Shown here piece by piece: positions 1 through 9,100 of a stretch of 64,000 bases of DNA. Source of the DNA: Kitasatospora viridis (lineage in GTDB: Bacteria > Actinomycetota > Actinomycetes > Streptomycetales > Streptomycetaceae); the NCBI RefSeq assembly GCF_007829815.1, contig NZ_VIWT01000001.1:4617001-4681000 (forward strand), read 5' to 3'. Within the stretch, counting starts at the first letter, position 1. Each line of letters begins with the position of its first letter. The notes beneath the pieces are model-generated. The model saw nothing but the letters and a program-made list of their open reading frames with translations, had not been told where the DNA came from and did no database searches. Position numbers and translations under genes: made by a program.

Positions 1-288
1 CCCGTGCTCGGTGAGCCGTCCGGCCACCGCCGCGGTCAGCCCCACCGCGTCCAGCGCCGAGGTGACCCGCAGCGTGATCCAGGCCGCGGGATAGGTGTAG
101 GTCAGCCCGAGCGCCTCCGCCTCGGCCTGCTCGACCACGGCCGTCACACCCTCGGCCTCGGCCACCGTGACCACCGGCCGCAGCCCGGTCGGCACCCGCC
201 CGGGGAAGGTGCAGTACACGTACCGGCCCGGGTTCAGCACCGGGTCCATCCCCGCCAACAGCTTCCGAAGATCTCTCTCGCCCGCCAT
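1..288 (-). CDS. ACT domain-containing protein (5'-terminal part, gene runs off the window)
   Basis: The 96 codons seen are the N-terminal part of a small conserved protein of the ACT-domain type (COG3602-like). The start ATG at 288 is followed by a typical opening with a DLRKLLAGM motif and then VLNPGRYVYCTFPG. Family members are about 130 residues long and probably bind an amino acid or similar ligand; no enzyme activity is known to me. The gene is divergent from the PadR gene at 475, so the 186 bp between them holds two promoters and the palindromes at 345-382. Identification rests on remembered similarity to streptomycete homologues, and the 3' third is missing because the window begins inside the gene. 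Confidence 0.75.
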   Translation of the reverse strand, partial: MAGERDLRKLLAGMDPVLNPGRYVYCTFPGRVPTGLRPVVTVAEAEGVTAVVEQAEAEALGLTYTYPAAWITLRVTSALDAVGLTAAVAGRLTEHG

Positions 289-344
289 GGCGACACGCTA
301 CCGCCCGCGGGCCGTCCGCAGGCCCGTCCGACGCGAACTCGTTC

Positions 345-382
345 CGATATATCGTTGACGCTCGACAGTCACCGATATATCG
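345..382. promoter_or_regulatory. Two identical CGATATATCG palindromes, likely PadR operator
   Basis: The perfect 10-bp palindrome CGATATATCG occurs at 345-354 and again at 373-382, 28 bp apart start to start. This AT-rich pair stands out in a very GC-rich background and lies between the divergent ACT-domain and PadR genes. PadR repressors commonly bind ATAT-containing palindromes in their own promoter, so autoregulation is the simplest reading. The spacing is close to three helical turns, which would place two dimers on nearly the same face. Confidence 0.65.
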
Positions 383-474
383 TCGAAGCATCGAGAGCGT
401 ACGCAGAAGGCGCGTACGACATTGATCGGCGACGATCGACGAGTGACCGACGAGATCGGTCGAGGAGGTACGCC

Positions 475-1071
475 ATGCGTACGGAGAAGCACTTCAGGCG
501 CGGCCCCTGGGCGGGCCGGTTCGGCGAGGGGCCGGGCGAGTTCGGCGAGCAGCGGCCGGCCTTCGGGCCGCCGATGGGCGGGCCGTTCGGATTCGGCGGG
601 CCGCACCGCGGTCGCGGGCGGCACGGTGGTCGGGCCCGCCGGGGAGACGTGCGGGCCTCGCTGCTCGCGCTGCTCAAGGAACGGCCGATGCACGGCTACG
701 AGATGATCACCGAGATCGGTGAGCGCACCTCGGGCACCTGGCGGCCGAGCCCGGGCTCGGTCTACCCGACCCTCCAGCTGCTGGAGGAGGAGGGCCTGAT
801 CGAGGCTCAGGAGACCGGCGGGAAGCGGCTGTTCGCGCTCACCGAGACGGGCCGGGCGGAGGCCGAGCAGGGTTCGGCCGAGCCGTGGCGGGAGGCTGGG
901 CGCGGCGTCGACTGGGAGTCGGTGCGGGAGGTGGGCCAGGCGCTGGCCTCGCTGGACCACGCCGTCCGCCAGGTGATGGCCACCGGCAGCGAGGACCAGC
1001 GGGCGAAGGGCCTCGCGGTGCTCACCGAGGCCCGCAAGAAGCTGTACCTGATCCTGGCGGAGGAGGACTGA
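475..1071 (+). CDS. PadR family transcriptional regulator
   Basis: A 198-residue repressor. Residues 1-58 are a Gly/Arg/Phe-rich low-complexity tail, as in many actinobacterial PadR proteins. From about residue 59 comes the PadR winged helix (ASLLALLKERPMHGYEM, then PSPGSVYPTLQLLEEEGLI, then GKRLFALTETG). The C-terminal helices (about 140-198) should form the dimerisation region. The ATG at 475 is preceded by GAGGAGG about 8 bases upstream. The two CGATATATCG palindromes just upstream suggest autoregulation and possibly control of the divergent ACT-domain gene. The ligand is unknown; PadR members often respond to phenolics or antibiotics. Confidence 0.9.
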   Translation: MRTEKHFRRGPWAGRFGEGPGEFGEQRPAFGPPMGGPFGFGGPHRGRGRHGGRARRGDVRASLLALLKERPMHGYEMITEIGERTSGTWRPSPGSVYPTLQLLEEEGLIEAQETGGKRLFALTETGRAEAEQGSAEPWREAGRGVDWESVREVGQALASLDHAVRQVMATGSEDQRAKGLAVLTEARKKLYLILAEED

Positions 1072-1104
1072 CGGCCCACCACGGCCGCCGCCACGGCTGG
1101 GGCG

Positions 1105-1323
1105 CTACGCCTGGGGCGCCCGGAACACGTACTGCCAGCGCGCGCGGCCCTTGGCGCTGTACGCCTTGGCCCGGTCGTAGACCAGGGTCTCGGCCGGCCG
1201 GTCGCCGTGCGCCGGCACCGGCACCCGGTACACCTTGGGCACCGAGTTGAAGGTGCTCAGCAGGATCGGCAGGATCCGACCGTCCAGTGGTCCGCCGACG
1301 AACTCGGTGTCCGCGCTGCGCAT
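1105..1323 (-). CDS. Conserved hypothetical protein (72 aa)
   Basis: A short protein of 72 residues with no domain that I recognise. The sequence EFVGGPLDGRILP followed by a YRVP segment and a C-terminal WQYVFRAP resembles small streptomycete proteins of unknown role. The start at 1323 is chosen because a GAGGAAGG ribosome-binding site lies about 10 bases ahead; an upstream start would add 14 basic residues with no signal. It converges with the PadR gene, whose stop is 33 bp away. No membrane segment or signal peptide is seen. Confidence 0.6.
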   Translation of the reverse strand: MRSADTEFVGGPLDGRILPILLSTFNSVPKVYRVPVPAHGDRPAETLVYDRAKAYSAKGRARWQYVFRAPQA

Positions 1324-1631
1324 GAATCGTGCCCTTCCTCGTGCCCGGTCCGTCCAGCTTCGCACCAGCTCGCGCCCGGACCCAAACGCCCGTGGGACGG
1401 AGCAGCCCCGCTGCTCCCTTATCCTGCTCAGTACGCCGCCGGGCCCGGCCCGGTCAAGCGGCCCCCTTATGTGTGGACCGGAGGGCGTGGCCGCCCGGTG
1501 ACCCCGGTGCCGGCCGACCGGTGAACGGCAGGGCCACGACCAGGGAAGCTGTGGGCCGCGCCCGGCGTTGCGTCGGTTGTTGCGTCGAAACGCTGTGGCA
1601 CACCGGTCACAGCCGTTGCGAAAGGGGCCCG
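1324..1631. other. Intergenic region between divergent genes (308 bp)
   Basis: No gene is supported here. It must hold the promoters of the hypothetical gene at 1323 and the prim-pol-like gene at 1632. The only clear structure is a direct repeat of GTTGCGTCG at 1567-1575 and 1579-1587 (12 bp start to start), ending 45 bp before the latter start codon; a role as an activator site is possible but unproven. Confidence 0.4.
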
Positions 1632-2330
1632 ATGGTAGCCAGCAGCAGGTGGACGGCGTGGTTGCGGCGCGGTCGGGAGCGCGATGCGGTGCCCGGGCCC
1701 GAGTCGCCGCAGGCCCGGCTGGACCTGCTGATGGGCTCGGTCGCGGCCGGCTTCCCGCTGGCCCCCGCCGCCCACCCGGCCGGTCACCGCTGTTCCTGTG
1801 ACCGGGTCGGCTGTCCGGCGCCGGCCCGGCACCCGCTCTCCTTCGCCTGGCAGTCCCAGGCCACCACCGACCCGGAGCAGCTGACCCGCTGGCTGACCCG
1901 GGACCCGCTGGCCAACTTCATCACCGCCACCGGCCGCGCCCACGACGTGCTCGACGTGCCCGCCGAGGCCGGCCGGCTGGCGCTGGCCCGGCTCGCCGAG
2001 CTGGGCGTGGAGGGGCCGGTGGCCGCGGTCGGCGAGGACCGCTACCTGTTCTTCACCGCCACCCGCGGCACCCCGGAGGACGAGGACGAGTTCTGGTCCT
2101 CCGAGCTGGACAGCCACCCGGACTCGATGTCGGAGCACCCGGGCCTGCGCTGGCACTGCCGCGGCTCCTACACCCTGCTGCCGCCGGCCGCGCTGCCGGA
2201 CGGCACCGAGGTGCGCTGGCTGCACGGCCCCGAGCACCCGCTGCCCGAACCGCTGCGGGTGCTCGACGTGCTCACCGACGCCTGCACCGAGGTCGGCGCG
2301 GTCGCCGAGGAGCAGTGGCTGATCGGCTGA
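1632..2330 (+). CDS. Bifunctional DNA primase/polymerase N-terminal-like protein
   Basis: A 232-residue soluble protein resembling the prim-pol (AEP) N-terminal domain proteins that are common in streptomycetes. Recognisable pieces are the early segment GFPLAPAAHP, a Cys-rich stretch with CSCDRVGC (about residues 55-64), the substrate-pocket-like segment with ITATGRAHDVLDVP, and a C-terminal RWHCRGSYTLLPP segment. The canonical acidic catalytic motif is not obvious, so it may be a non-catalytic relative. The ATG at 1632 follows a GAAAGGGG ribosome-binding site. It converges on map with a 44-bp gap. Function in streptomycetes is unknown. Confidence 0.65.
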   Translation: MVASSRWTAWLRRGRERDAVPGPESPQARLDLLMGSVAAGFPLAPAAHPAGHRCSCDRVGCPAPARHPLSFAWQSQATTDPEQLTRWLTRDPLANFITATGRAHDVLDVPAEAGRLALARLAELGVEGPVAAVGEDRYLFFTATRGTPEDEDEFWSSELDSHPDSMSEHPGLRWHCRGSYTLLPPAALPDGTEVRWLHGPEHPLPEPLRVLDVLTDACTEVGAVAEEQWLIG

Positions 2331-2374
2331 CTGCCTGACCACCCGTCAGTCCGGGCAGCCGGGCTGACGGGCCG

Positions 2375-3223
2375 TCACGGCAGGGTGAGGATCTCCGCGC
2401 CGTCGGCGGTCACCAGCAGGGTGTGCTCGAACTGGGCGGTCCGCTTGCGGTCCGCGGTCACCACGGTCCAGCCGTCCGGCCAGATCTCGTAGTCGTAGGT
2501 GCCGAGGGTGAGCATCGGCTCGATGGTGAAGGTCATCCCGGGCTTGATCACCTGGGTGGCCCGGTCGCTGTCGTAGTGCGGGATGATCAGGCCGGAGTGG
2601 AACGAGGTGTTGATCCCGTGGCCGGTGAAGTCCCGCACCACGCCGTAGTCGAACCGCTTGGCGTAGGACTCGATCACCCGGCCGATCACGTTGATCTGCC
2701 GGCCCGGCTTGACCGCCTTGATCGCCCGGTTGAGCGACTCGCGGGTGCGCTCGACCAGCAGCCGGGACTCCTCGTCCACCTCGCCCACCAGGTAGGTGGC
2801 GTTCAGGTCGCCGTGCACGCCGTGGATGAAGGCGGTCGCGTCGATGTTGACGATGTCGCCGTCCCGCAGCACCGTCGAGTCCGGGATGCCGTGGCAGATC
2901 ACCTCGTTGATCGAGGTGCAGATCGACTTCGGGAAGCCCCGGTAGCCCAGGTCCGACGGGTAGGCGCCGTGGTCGCACATGTACTCGTGGGCCACCACGT
3001 CCAGCTGGTCGGTGGTGACGCCCGGCGCGATCAGCGCGGCGGCCGCCTCCATCGCCTGCGCGGCGATCCGGCCGGCGATCCGCATCTTCTCGACGGTCTC
3101 GGCGTCCTGCACCTCGGGGCCGGTGTAGGGGGTCGGCATCGGCTTGCCCACGTACTCCGGCCGGGCGATGTGCGCCGGGACCTTGCGGACGGGGGACTGG
3201 GTGCCGGGAACGAGGTGAGCCAT
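2375..3223 (-). CDS. map: Methionine aminopeptidase, type I
   Basis: A 282-residue cytoplasmic metalloprotease that removes the initiator methionine from nascent proteins. All signature residues of the pita-bread fold are present: His111 in the ICHGIP motif, and the five metal ligands Asp128 (NIDAT), Asp139 (GDLNAT), His202 (GHGIN), Glu235 (EPM) and Glu266 (FEHT). An N-terminal extension of about 40 residues precedes the catalytic domain, as in the longer actinobacterial type I enzymes. The gene is monocistronic and divergent from the small gene at 3320. Streptomycetes usually have more than one map gene; this is the extended form rather than the one next to the ribosomal-protein operon. Confidence 0.96.
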   Translation of the reverse strand: MAHLVPGTQSPVRKVPAHIARPEYVGKPMPTPYTGPEVQDAETVEKMRIAGRIAAQAMEAAAALIAPGVTTDQLDVVAHEYMCDHGAYPSDLGYRGFPKSICTSINEVICHGIPDSTVLRDGDIVNIDATAFIHGVHGDLNATYLVGEVDEESRLLVERTRESLNRAIKAVKPGRQINVIGRVIESYAKRFDYGVVRDFTGHGINTSFHSGLIIPHYDSDRATQVIKPGMTFTIEPMLTLGTYDYEIWPDGWTVVTADRKRTAQFEHTLLVTADGAEILTLP

Positions 3224-3319
3224 GGGCGGAGTCTATCCCGCGGGCCCCGCCCGGCCCGGCTGTGTGTGCGAAGGCGCGGGCGGGCATGATCCAGCCAGAG
3301 CGCGTCGAAGGAGAGTCCC

Positions 3320-3550
3320 ATGCCGCTGTTCCGTCACCAGCCCACCGGCAAGCCCGGCGAGTGGTACTTCTGCCTCAAGCACCACAAGGTCGAGGAGGGG
3401 CCGGAGTGCGCCGCGAAGGACCGGCTGGGGCCGTACGCCACCCGCACCGAGGCCGAGCACGCCCTGGAGACCGCCGCCGAGCGCAACCGCGAGTGGCGCG
3501 CCGACCCGGCCTGGAACGACGAGGAGCGGCCGCAGGACGACAAGAGCTGA
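3320..3550 (+). CDS. Small conserved actinobacterial protein (76 aa)
   Basis: A 76-residue soluble acidic protein with the conserved pattern WYFCLKHHKVEEGPEC followed by DRLGPYATRTEAE. Close relatives are widespread in Streptomyces but have no assigned function. A Cys-x3-His pair (CLKHH) and a second Cys could bind a metal, although the spacing is not a standard zinc finger. The ATG at 3320 follows GAAGGAGAG, a good ribosome-binding site. The gene is divergent from map. Confidence 0.75.
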   Translation: MPLFRHQPTGKPGEWYFCLKHHKVEEGPECAAKDRLGPYATRTEAEHALETAAERNREWRADPAWNDEERPQDDKS

Positions 3551-3592
3551 CGACCGGTCACCCGACGAACAGTCACCCGACGGCCGGTCGGC

Positions 3593-4168
3593 TCACCACC
3601 GGTTCACCGGCTCCGCGGAGAACTGCCGGACCAGTCGGGCCAGTCGGGAGCGCGCCCGGGCCCGCTCCCCGGCCGCTGCGCTGACCAGGTGCTGCACCAG
3701 GTCGAAGCCCGGTCCGTCCGGCTCGTCCGACCCGTCCACGGTCAGCTGCTCGTGCGCCAGCGCGGCCAGCTCGCCGTCGCCGGCCTCCAGCGCGAGCACC
3801 ACCGCCCCACCCCGCCGGGCGTCCGCCACCCGCTCCAGCAGCGGCGCGCCGCTCGCCCGGGGGGTGACCACCAGCACCGTCTCGCCCCGCCGGGCCGCCG
3901 AGAGCCGGTCCAGGCCGACCGCCGGCCCGACCGGCTGATGGCGGATCAGCGACGGGGCCAGCTGCGGCACCTCGGACCAGGCGGCCTCGTCCGCCAGGTG
4001 GGCGGCCAGGTGCCAGGGCTCGTGCTCGGCCGGCCCGACCAGCAGCAGGCCGCGCGCGGTGCGCCGGGTGACGGCGGTGCGCAGGGTGCCGGCGAACGAG
4101 CGGGTGGCGTCGAGCAGCGGGGAACCCGCCAGCGCGGCCCGCAGTTCGGTGACTCCGGAGGCGTCCAT
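3593..4168 (-). CDS. Conserved hypothetical protein (191 aa)
   Basis: A soluble 191-residue protein with a conserved core (ELRAALAGSPLLDATRSFAGTLRTAV, here interrupted only for length; then GLLLVGPAEHEPWHLAAHL and DLVQHLVSAAAGERARARS). I know homologues in streptomycetes, always unnamed. The PWHLAAHL piece is reminiscent of a DinB-like helix, but the rest does not confirm that fold. Start choice is uncertain: ATG at 4168 or ATG at 4180 in the same frame, neither with a good ribosome-binding site. It is divergent from npdG with only about 35-46 bp between start codons, so the two promoters must overlap or the mRNAs are leaderless. Confidence 0.7.
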   Translation of the reverse strand: MDASGVTELRAALAGSPLLDATRSFAGTLRTAVTRRTARGLLLVGPAEHEPWHLAAHLADEAAWSEVPQLAPSLIRHQPVGPAVGLDRLSAARRGETVLVVTPRASGAPLLERVADARRGGAVVLALEAGDGELAALAHEQLTVDGSDEPDGPGFDLVQHLVSAAAGERARARSRLARLVRQFSAEPVNRW

Positions 4169-4214
4169 GCCGGACAGCATGGAGCGGCGCGCGCGGCTTT
4201 GGCAGGATCTCGGT

Positions 4215-4898
4215 ATGACTTCCCTCGAATCAGCGACCTCCGCCGGACCCGACGTCACCGAGCTAGTGGTCGGCGTCCTCGGCGGCACCGGCGACCAGGG
4301 CCGCGGCCTGGCCTACCGGCTGGCCAAGGCTGGCCAGCAGGTGATCATCGGCTCGCGCAGCGCCGAGCGGGCCGAGGCGGCCGCGGCCGAACTCGGCCAC
4401 GGCGTGCGCGGCGCGGACAACGCGGCCTGCGCCGCGCAGAGCGACATCGTGATCGTCGCCGTGCCCTGGGACGGGCACGGCGAGACGCTGGCCGGCCTGC
4501 GGGCCGAGCTGGCCGGCAAGATCGTGGTGGACTGCGTCAACCCGCTCGGCTTCGACAAGCAGGGCGCCTACGCGCTCAAGCCCGAGGAGGGCAGCGCCGC
4601 CCAGCAGGCCGCCGCGCTGCTGCCGGACTCCCGGGTGACCGCCGCCTTCCACCACCTTTCGGCGGTGCTGCTACAGGACCCGGAGGTCGAGCGGATCGAC
4701 ACCGACGTGATGGTGCTCGGTGAGGACCGGGCCGCCACCGAGCTGGTGCAGGCGCTGGCCGACCGGATCCCCGGGATGCGCGGCATCTTCGCCGGCCGGC
4801 TGCGCAACGCCCACCAGGTGGAGTCGCTGGTGGCCAACCTGATCTCGGTGAACCGCCGGTACAAGGCGCACGCCGGGCTGCGGATCACCGATGTGTGA
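4215..4898 (+). CDS. npdG: NADPH-dependent F420 reductase (F420H2:NADP oxidoreductase)
   Basis: A 227-residue cytoplasmic enzyme that exchanges hydride between NADP(H) and coenzyme F420. It shows the expected N-terminal Rossmann motif VGVLGGTGDQGRGLAYRLA, the NADP-phosphate-binding segment IIGSRSAERA, a central IVVDCVNPLGF and the C-terminal NAHQVESLVANLISVNRRYK. The length matches the family. The start at 4215 is favoured because the Rossmann strand then begins about 20 residues in; longer in-frame starts run into the divergent gene. It supplies reduced F420 for the F420-dependent oxidoreductases typical of actinomycetes. Confidence 0.92.
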   Translation: MTSLESATSAGPDVTELVVGVLGGTGDQGRGLAYRLAKAGQQVIIGSRSAERAEAAAAELGHGVRGADNAACAAQSDIVIVAVPWDGHGETLAGLRAELAGKIVVDCVNPLGFDKQGAYALKPEEGSAAQQAAALLPDSRVTAAFHHLSAVLLQDPEVERIDTDVMVLGEDRAATELVQALADRIPGMRGIFAGRLRNAHQVESLVANLISVNRRYKAHAGLRITDV

Positions 4899-5035
4899 CG
4901 CCGCGTGACGTCCTGGTGACGGAGCGGCGGGTCCGGGTCCACCCCGCTGCGGGCGGACCCGGATCGTCGGCGAGAATGGACGCCGACCACCGCGCGGCCG
5001 AGCCGGCCGCGCCGAACCGACCGGAAGCCGGACAG

Positions 5036-5221
5036 ATGCCCCGCAACGCCCTCTACGCCTCGATCGTCTTCGTCCTCGCGGTGGCCGCCGCGGTGGTCTC
5101 CTTCGTGCAGGGCAACTGGCTCGGCGTGATCTGGGTGCTGCTGGCCGGGGTGGCCAGCAACATCGCCTGGTTCTACCTGCGCAAGGAGAAGCTGGCCGCC
5201 CGGGCGGCGCAGCACGACTGA
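5036..5221 (+). CDS. Small integral membrane protein (61 aa)
   Basis: A 61-residue protein with two predicted membrane helices (about residues 6-24 and 29-47) and a short basic/acidic C-terminal tail (LRKEKLAARAAQHD). The ATG at 5036 has GGAAG 8-10 bases upstream; an earlier in-frame ATG at 4976 would add 20 polar residues and is less likely. It follows npdG by 137 bp and converges with the M50 protease gene. Function is unknown. Confidence 0.7.
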   Translation: MPRNALYASIVFVLAVAAAVVSFVQGNWLGVIWVLLAGVASNIAWFYLRKEKLAARAAQHD

Positions 5222-5234
5222 CCCCCGGGCCCGG

Positions 5235-6044
5235 TCAGCTCTCCCAGAAGCGGAACAGCACCTGGCCCAGGCCCGCGTAGATCGCGTGCACCTGGAACAG
5301 GTCCATGATCTGGAACACCAGGTTGAAGAACCAGGTGTTCACCTTCGACTGCCACAGCACGATGAAGACCGCCAGCAGGCCGTAGGGCGCGAACGGCTCC
5401 ACGGCCCGACGGGTCTTCAGCGAGAGCCAGGGCTCGATGATCCCGTAGCCGTCCAGGCCGGGCACCGGCAGCAGGTTCAGCAGCGCCGCGCTCACCTGGA
5501 GCATCGCCAGGTAGGAGAGGGCGACCGGGAAGGTGTGCAGCTCGTAGCCGCGGACCGTGGCGACGCCCGGGGTGTCGTCCAGCCAGCCCTGGCCGACCGG
5601 GATCAGCAGCACCAGCGCGAAGAGCACGTTGACCAGCGGCCCGGCCGCCGAGATCAGACTGTGCTTCAGCCGGCCCTGGATCCGGCCGCGCTCGATGTAC
5701 ACCGCGCCGCCCGGCAGGCCGATGCCGCCGAGCAGCACGAAGATCACCGGCATCACGAAGCTCAGCATGCCGTTGGCGTACTTCAGCGGATTGAGCGTCA
5801 GGTAGCCCTTGGCGCCCACCGTGATGTCGCCGCCGTGCAGCGCGGTGCGGGCGTGCGCGTACTCGTGCAGGCAGAGCGAGACCATCCACCCGGCCACCAC
5901 CAGCAGGAAGACCCCGAAACCGGGCGCCCCGTAGCCGCTCCAGACCGCCCAGCCCGAGGTGCCGAGTATCGCGAGCAGCACCCAGAACACCGGGCTGATC
6001 CGGCGCTCCTCGCTGCCGGACCGGCGGGCGTCGGCAAAACTCAT
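5235..6044 (-). CDS. Site-2 protease family (M50) zinc metalloprotease
   Basis: A 269-residue polytopic membrane protein of the compact M50/SREBPP group. The zinc-binding HEYAH motif is at residues 60-64 inside a membrane helix, and the third ligand Asp198 lies in the second hallmark motif NLLPVPGLDG (residues 190-199). About five or six membrane segments can be seen. There is no PDZ domain, unlike RseP. Such enzymes cut substrates within the membrane; the substrate here is unknown. A GGGAG ribosome-binding site precedes the ATG at 6044. It is divergent from the SARP gene, and a TATACC -10-like element lies at 6085-6090. Confidence 0.92.
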   Translation of the reverse strand: MSFADARRSGSEERRISPVFWVLLAILGTSGWAVWSGYGAPGFGVFLLVVAGWMVSLCLHEYAHARTALHGGDITVGAKGYLTLNPLKYANGMLSFVMPVIFVLLGGIGLPGGAVYIERGRIQGRLKHSLISAAGPLVNVLFALVLLIPVGQGWLDDTPGVATVRGYELHTFPVALSYLAMLQVSAALLNLLPVPGLDGYGIIEPWLSLKTRRAVEPFAPYGLLAVFIVLWQSKVNTWFFNLVFQIMDLFQVHAIYAGLGQVLFRFWES

Positions 6045-6157
6045 CTCAGCTCCCTGGTGGACGTGCTCGGCTTCACGTAGGGAGGGTATAGGGCGAGTAA
6101 ACCCCGTGGGGTCGGGCTGCCGGTCACCCGGTGCCCGGCAGGCAGCAGAATGGTCCG

Positions 6158-9100
6158 GTGCACTACGGCATCCTCGGAACGACCACGGCCCGGCAGGACG
6201 ACGGCACGCCCATCGCGCTGGGCGGCGCCCGGCTGCGCGCGTTGCTCACCGCGCTGGTGCTGCGCCAGGGGCGCCCGGTGCCCGCCGAGGTGCTGGTCGC
6301 CGAGGTCTGGACCGACGAGCCGCCGCAGGACACGGCGGCCGCGCTGCAGACCCTGGTCGGCCGGCTGCGCCGCACCATCGGCCGGTCCGAGGTCGGCTCC
6401 GGCCCCGGCGGCTACTGGCTGACCGGTGGGGACAGCGACCTGACCCGCTTTCAGGAACTGACGGCCCGTGGCACCGCCGCGCTCGCCGCCGGCTCCCCGG
6501 CCGAGGCCGCCGGGCTGCTGCGCGAGGCGCTCGGGCTCTGGCGCGGCCCGGCGCTGGCCGACCTGCCCGACCGGGCCGGCAGCGCGGTGCGGCTGGAGGC
6601 GCAGCGGGCCGAGGCCCGGCGGGCCCGGATCGCGGCCGAGCTGGCGCTCGGGCGCGGCGCCGAACTGCTCGCCGAGCTGGCCGGGCTCTGCGCCGACCAC
6701 CCGCTGGACGAGCCGCTCCAGGTGCTCGGCATCCGGGCGCTGCGGCAGGCCGGGCGCACCGCGCAGGCGCTGGAGCGGTACGAGCGGGTGCGGCGCGACC
6801 TGGCCGAGCAGCTGGGCGCCGACCCGGGCGCCGAACTGCGCGCGCTGCACCAGGAGCTGCTGCGCCCGGCCGAGGCCCCGCCCACCGCTGCGGCCCCCGC
6901 CGCTCCAGCCCTCACCGCTCCGGCCCCCGCCGCCCCGACGTCCGCCTCCCCGGCGCCCGTCGTGGCGCCGCAGGCCGGCAACCTGAAGGGCCGGCTGACC
7001 AGCTTCGTCGGCCGCGAGCAGGACCTGGCCGCGGTGGCCGGCCTGCTCGGCACCACCCGGCTGGTCACCCTGACCGGCCCCGGCGGCTCCGGCAAGACCC
7101 GGCTCTCGGTCGAGGCCGGCCGGCAGGCCCAGGCGGGCGGCGACTGGCCGGACGGCGTCTGGCAGATCGAACTGGCCCCGCTGGACGACGGCGCGGCGGT
7201 GCCCGGCGCGGTGCTCTCCGCGCTCGGCCTGCGCACCGTGCTGCACCACAGCGTCGGCGAGGTCCCGGCCGACCCGGTGCGCCGGATCGTCGAGCACTGC
7301 GCCCGGGCCCGGATGCTGCTGCTCTTCGACAACTGCGAGCACCTGATCCAGGACGCCGCCGAACTGGTCGACCAACTGCTCGCCGAGTGCCCGCAGCTGA
7401 CCGTGCTGGCCACCAGCCGGGAGCCGCTGGGCGTGCCGGGGGAGGTGCTGCAGCCGGTCGAGCCGCTGCCCGACCCGACCGCGCTGCGGCTGCTGGCCGA
7501 CCGCGGCGCCGCCGCCCGCCCCGGCTTCGCGGTCGAGCAGGACCCGGCGGCCTGCGCCGAGATCTGCCAACGACTGGACGGCCTGCCGCTCGCCATCGAG
7601 CTGGCCGCCGCCCGGCTGCGCTCGCTGACGCCCCGTCAACTGGCCGACCGGCTGGACGGCCGGTTCGCCCTGCTGACCGGCGGCAGCCGGGTGCTGCTGC
7701 CCCGTCAGCAGACCCTGCGCGCGGTGGTGGACTGGAGCTGGGAGCTGCTGGACGACCGGGAGCGGGCGGTGCTGCGCCGGCTCTCCGTCTTCGCCGGCGG
7801 CTGGACCCTGGAGGCCGCCGAGCAGGTCTGCGCCGACGGCAGCCTGGTGCGGGCCGGCCAGGTGGCCGAACTGCTCGCCTCGCTGGTCGACAAGTCGCTG
7901 GTGGTGGCCGGGCTCAACCAGCCCGAGCAGCCGCGCTACTGGATGCTGGAGACGATCCACGAGTACGCCGTCGAGCGGCTCGCCGAGGTGGGCGAGCCCG
8001 ACGCCGCCGACCGCCACCTGGTCGCCTACCGGGAGCTGGTCCGGCTCGCCGAGCCGCAGCTGCACGGGTCCGGGCAGATCCGGATGCTCGGCGTGCTCGA
8101 CCGCGAGCAGGAGAACATCCGCACCGCGCTGCGGCACGCGCTGGCGGTGCGGGCCGAGCAGGACGCGCTGACGCTGGTGCTCGGCATGACCTGGTACTGG
8201 GTGATGCGCGACTTCCGGACCGAGGCCCGCACCTGGGTGGACCAGGTCTGCGCGCTCGGCAGCGACCCGTACGTGCCCGGCTCCCCGGCCGCCGTCCCGC
8301 TGGACGACGGCCCGCTGGCCCACCCGCTGCCCTGGCCGGAGCCGGTGGTGCAGGAGGCCCGCCGGCAGGTCTGGATCTACCAGTTGGTCTCCCGCTTCGA
8401 GGGCGCCATGGACGTGATCGGCGACACCGAGCTGGTCGAGCGGGCGCCGCGGATCCTGGAGGCCTACACCCCCGACCTGCCACAGGCGCACACCTTCCCC
8501 ACCCTGCTGCGGCTCTTCGCCTGCTTCCTGGCCCAGCGGGCCGAGCAGATGGCCGCCATGATCGACGAGGCGGTGGAGGGCTGCCGCCGGCTCGGCCGGG
8601 AGAGCGAGCTGGCCTGGGCCCTGCAACTGCGCGCCAAGATGTCCAACGACCAGGTGGACGGCCTGGAGCAGGCCCGCCGGGACGGCGACGAGGCGATGGA
8701 GATCTACAGCCGGCTCGGCGACTCCTGGGGCATGGTCGAGGCGCTCGCCGCCCAGGCCGAGACCTCCGGCTTCGCCGGGGACAGCCTGGTCGCGGTCGCC
8801 CGGTACCGGCGGGCGATCGAACTGGCCCTGGAGCTCGGCGCGCCGCAGGAGGTGCCGATGCTCCAGGTGCGGCTCGGCGAGGCGCTGCTGGAGCACGACG
8901 AGGCCGCCGGCGAGCGGCAGATCCGCGAGGGGCTGGCCGGCGCGATCCGGCGCGGCCAGCAGGCCGACGGCGCCCAGCTGTTCGGCCACCTGATGCTCGG
9001 CGGCCTGTACGCCCACCGCGGCGAGTACCGGGCGGCGCTGGCCGAGCTCGACGCGATGCGGGGATCCCAGGTCGACCTGGCCCGGATGGTGCCGGCCCTG

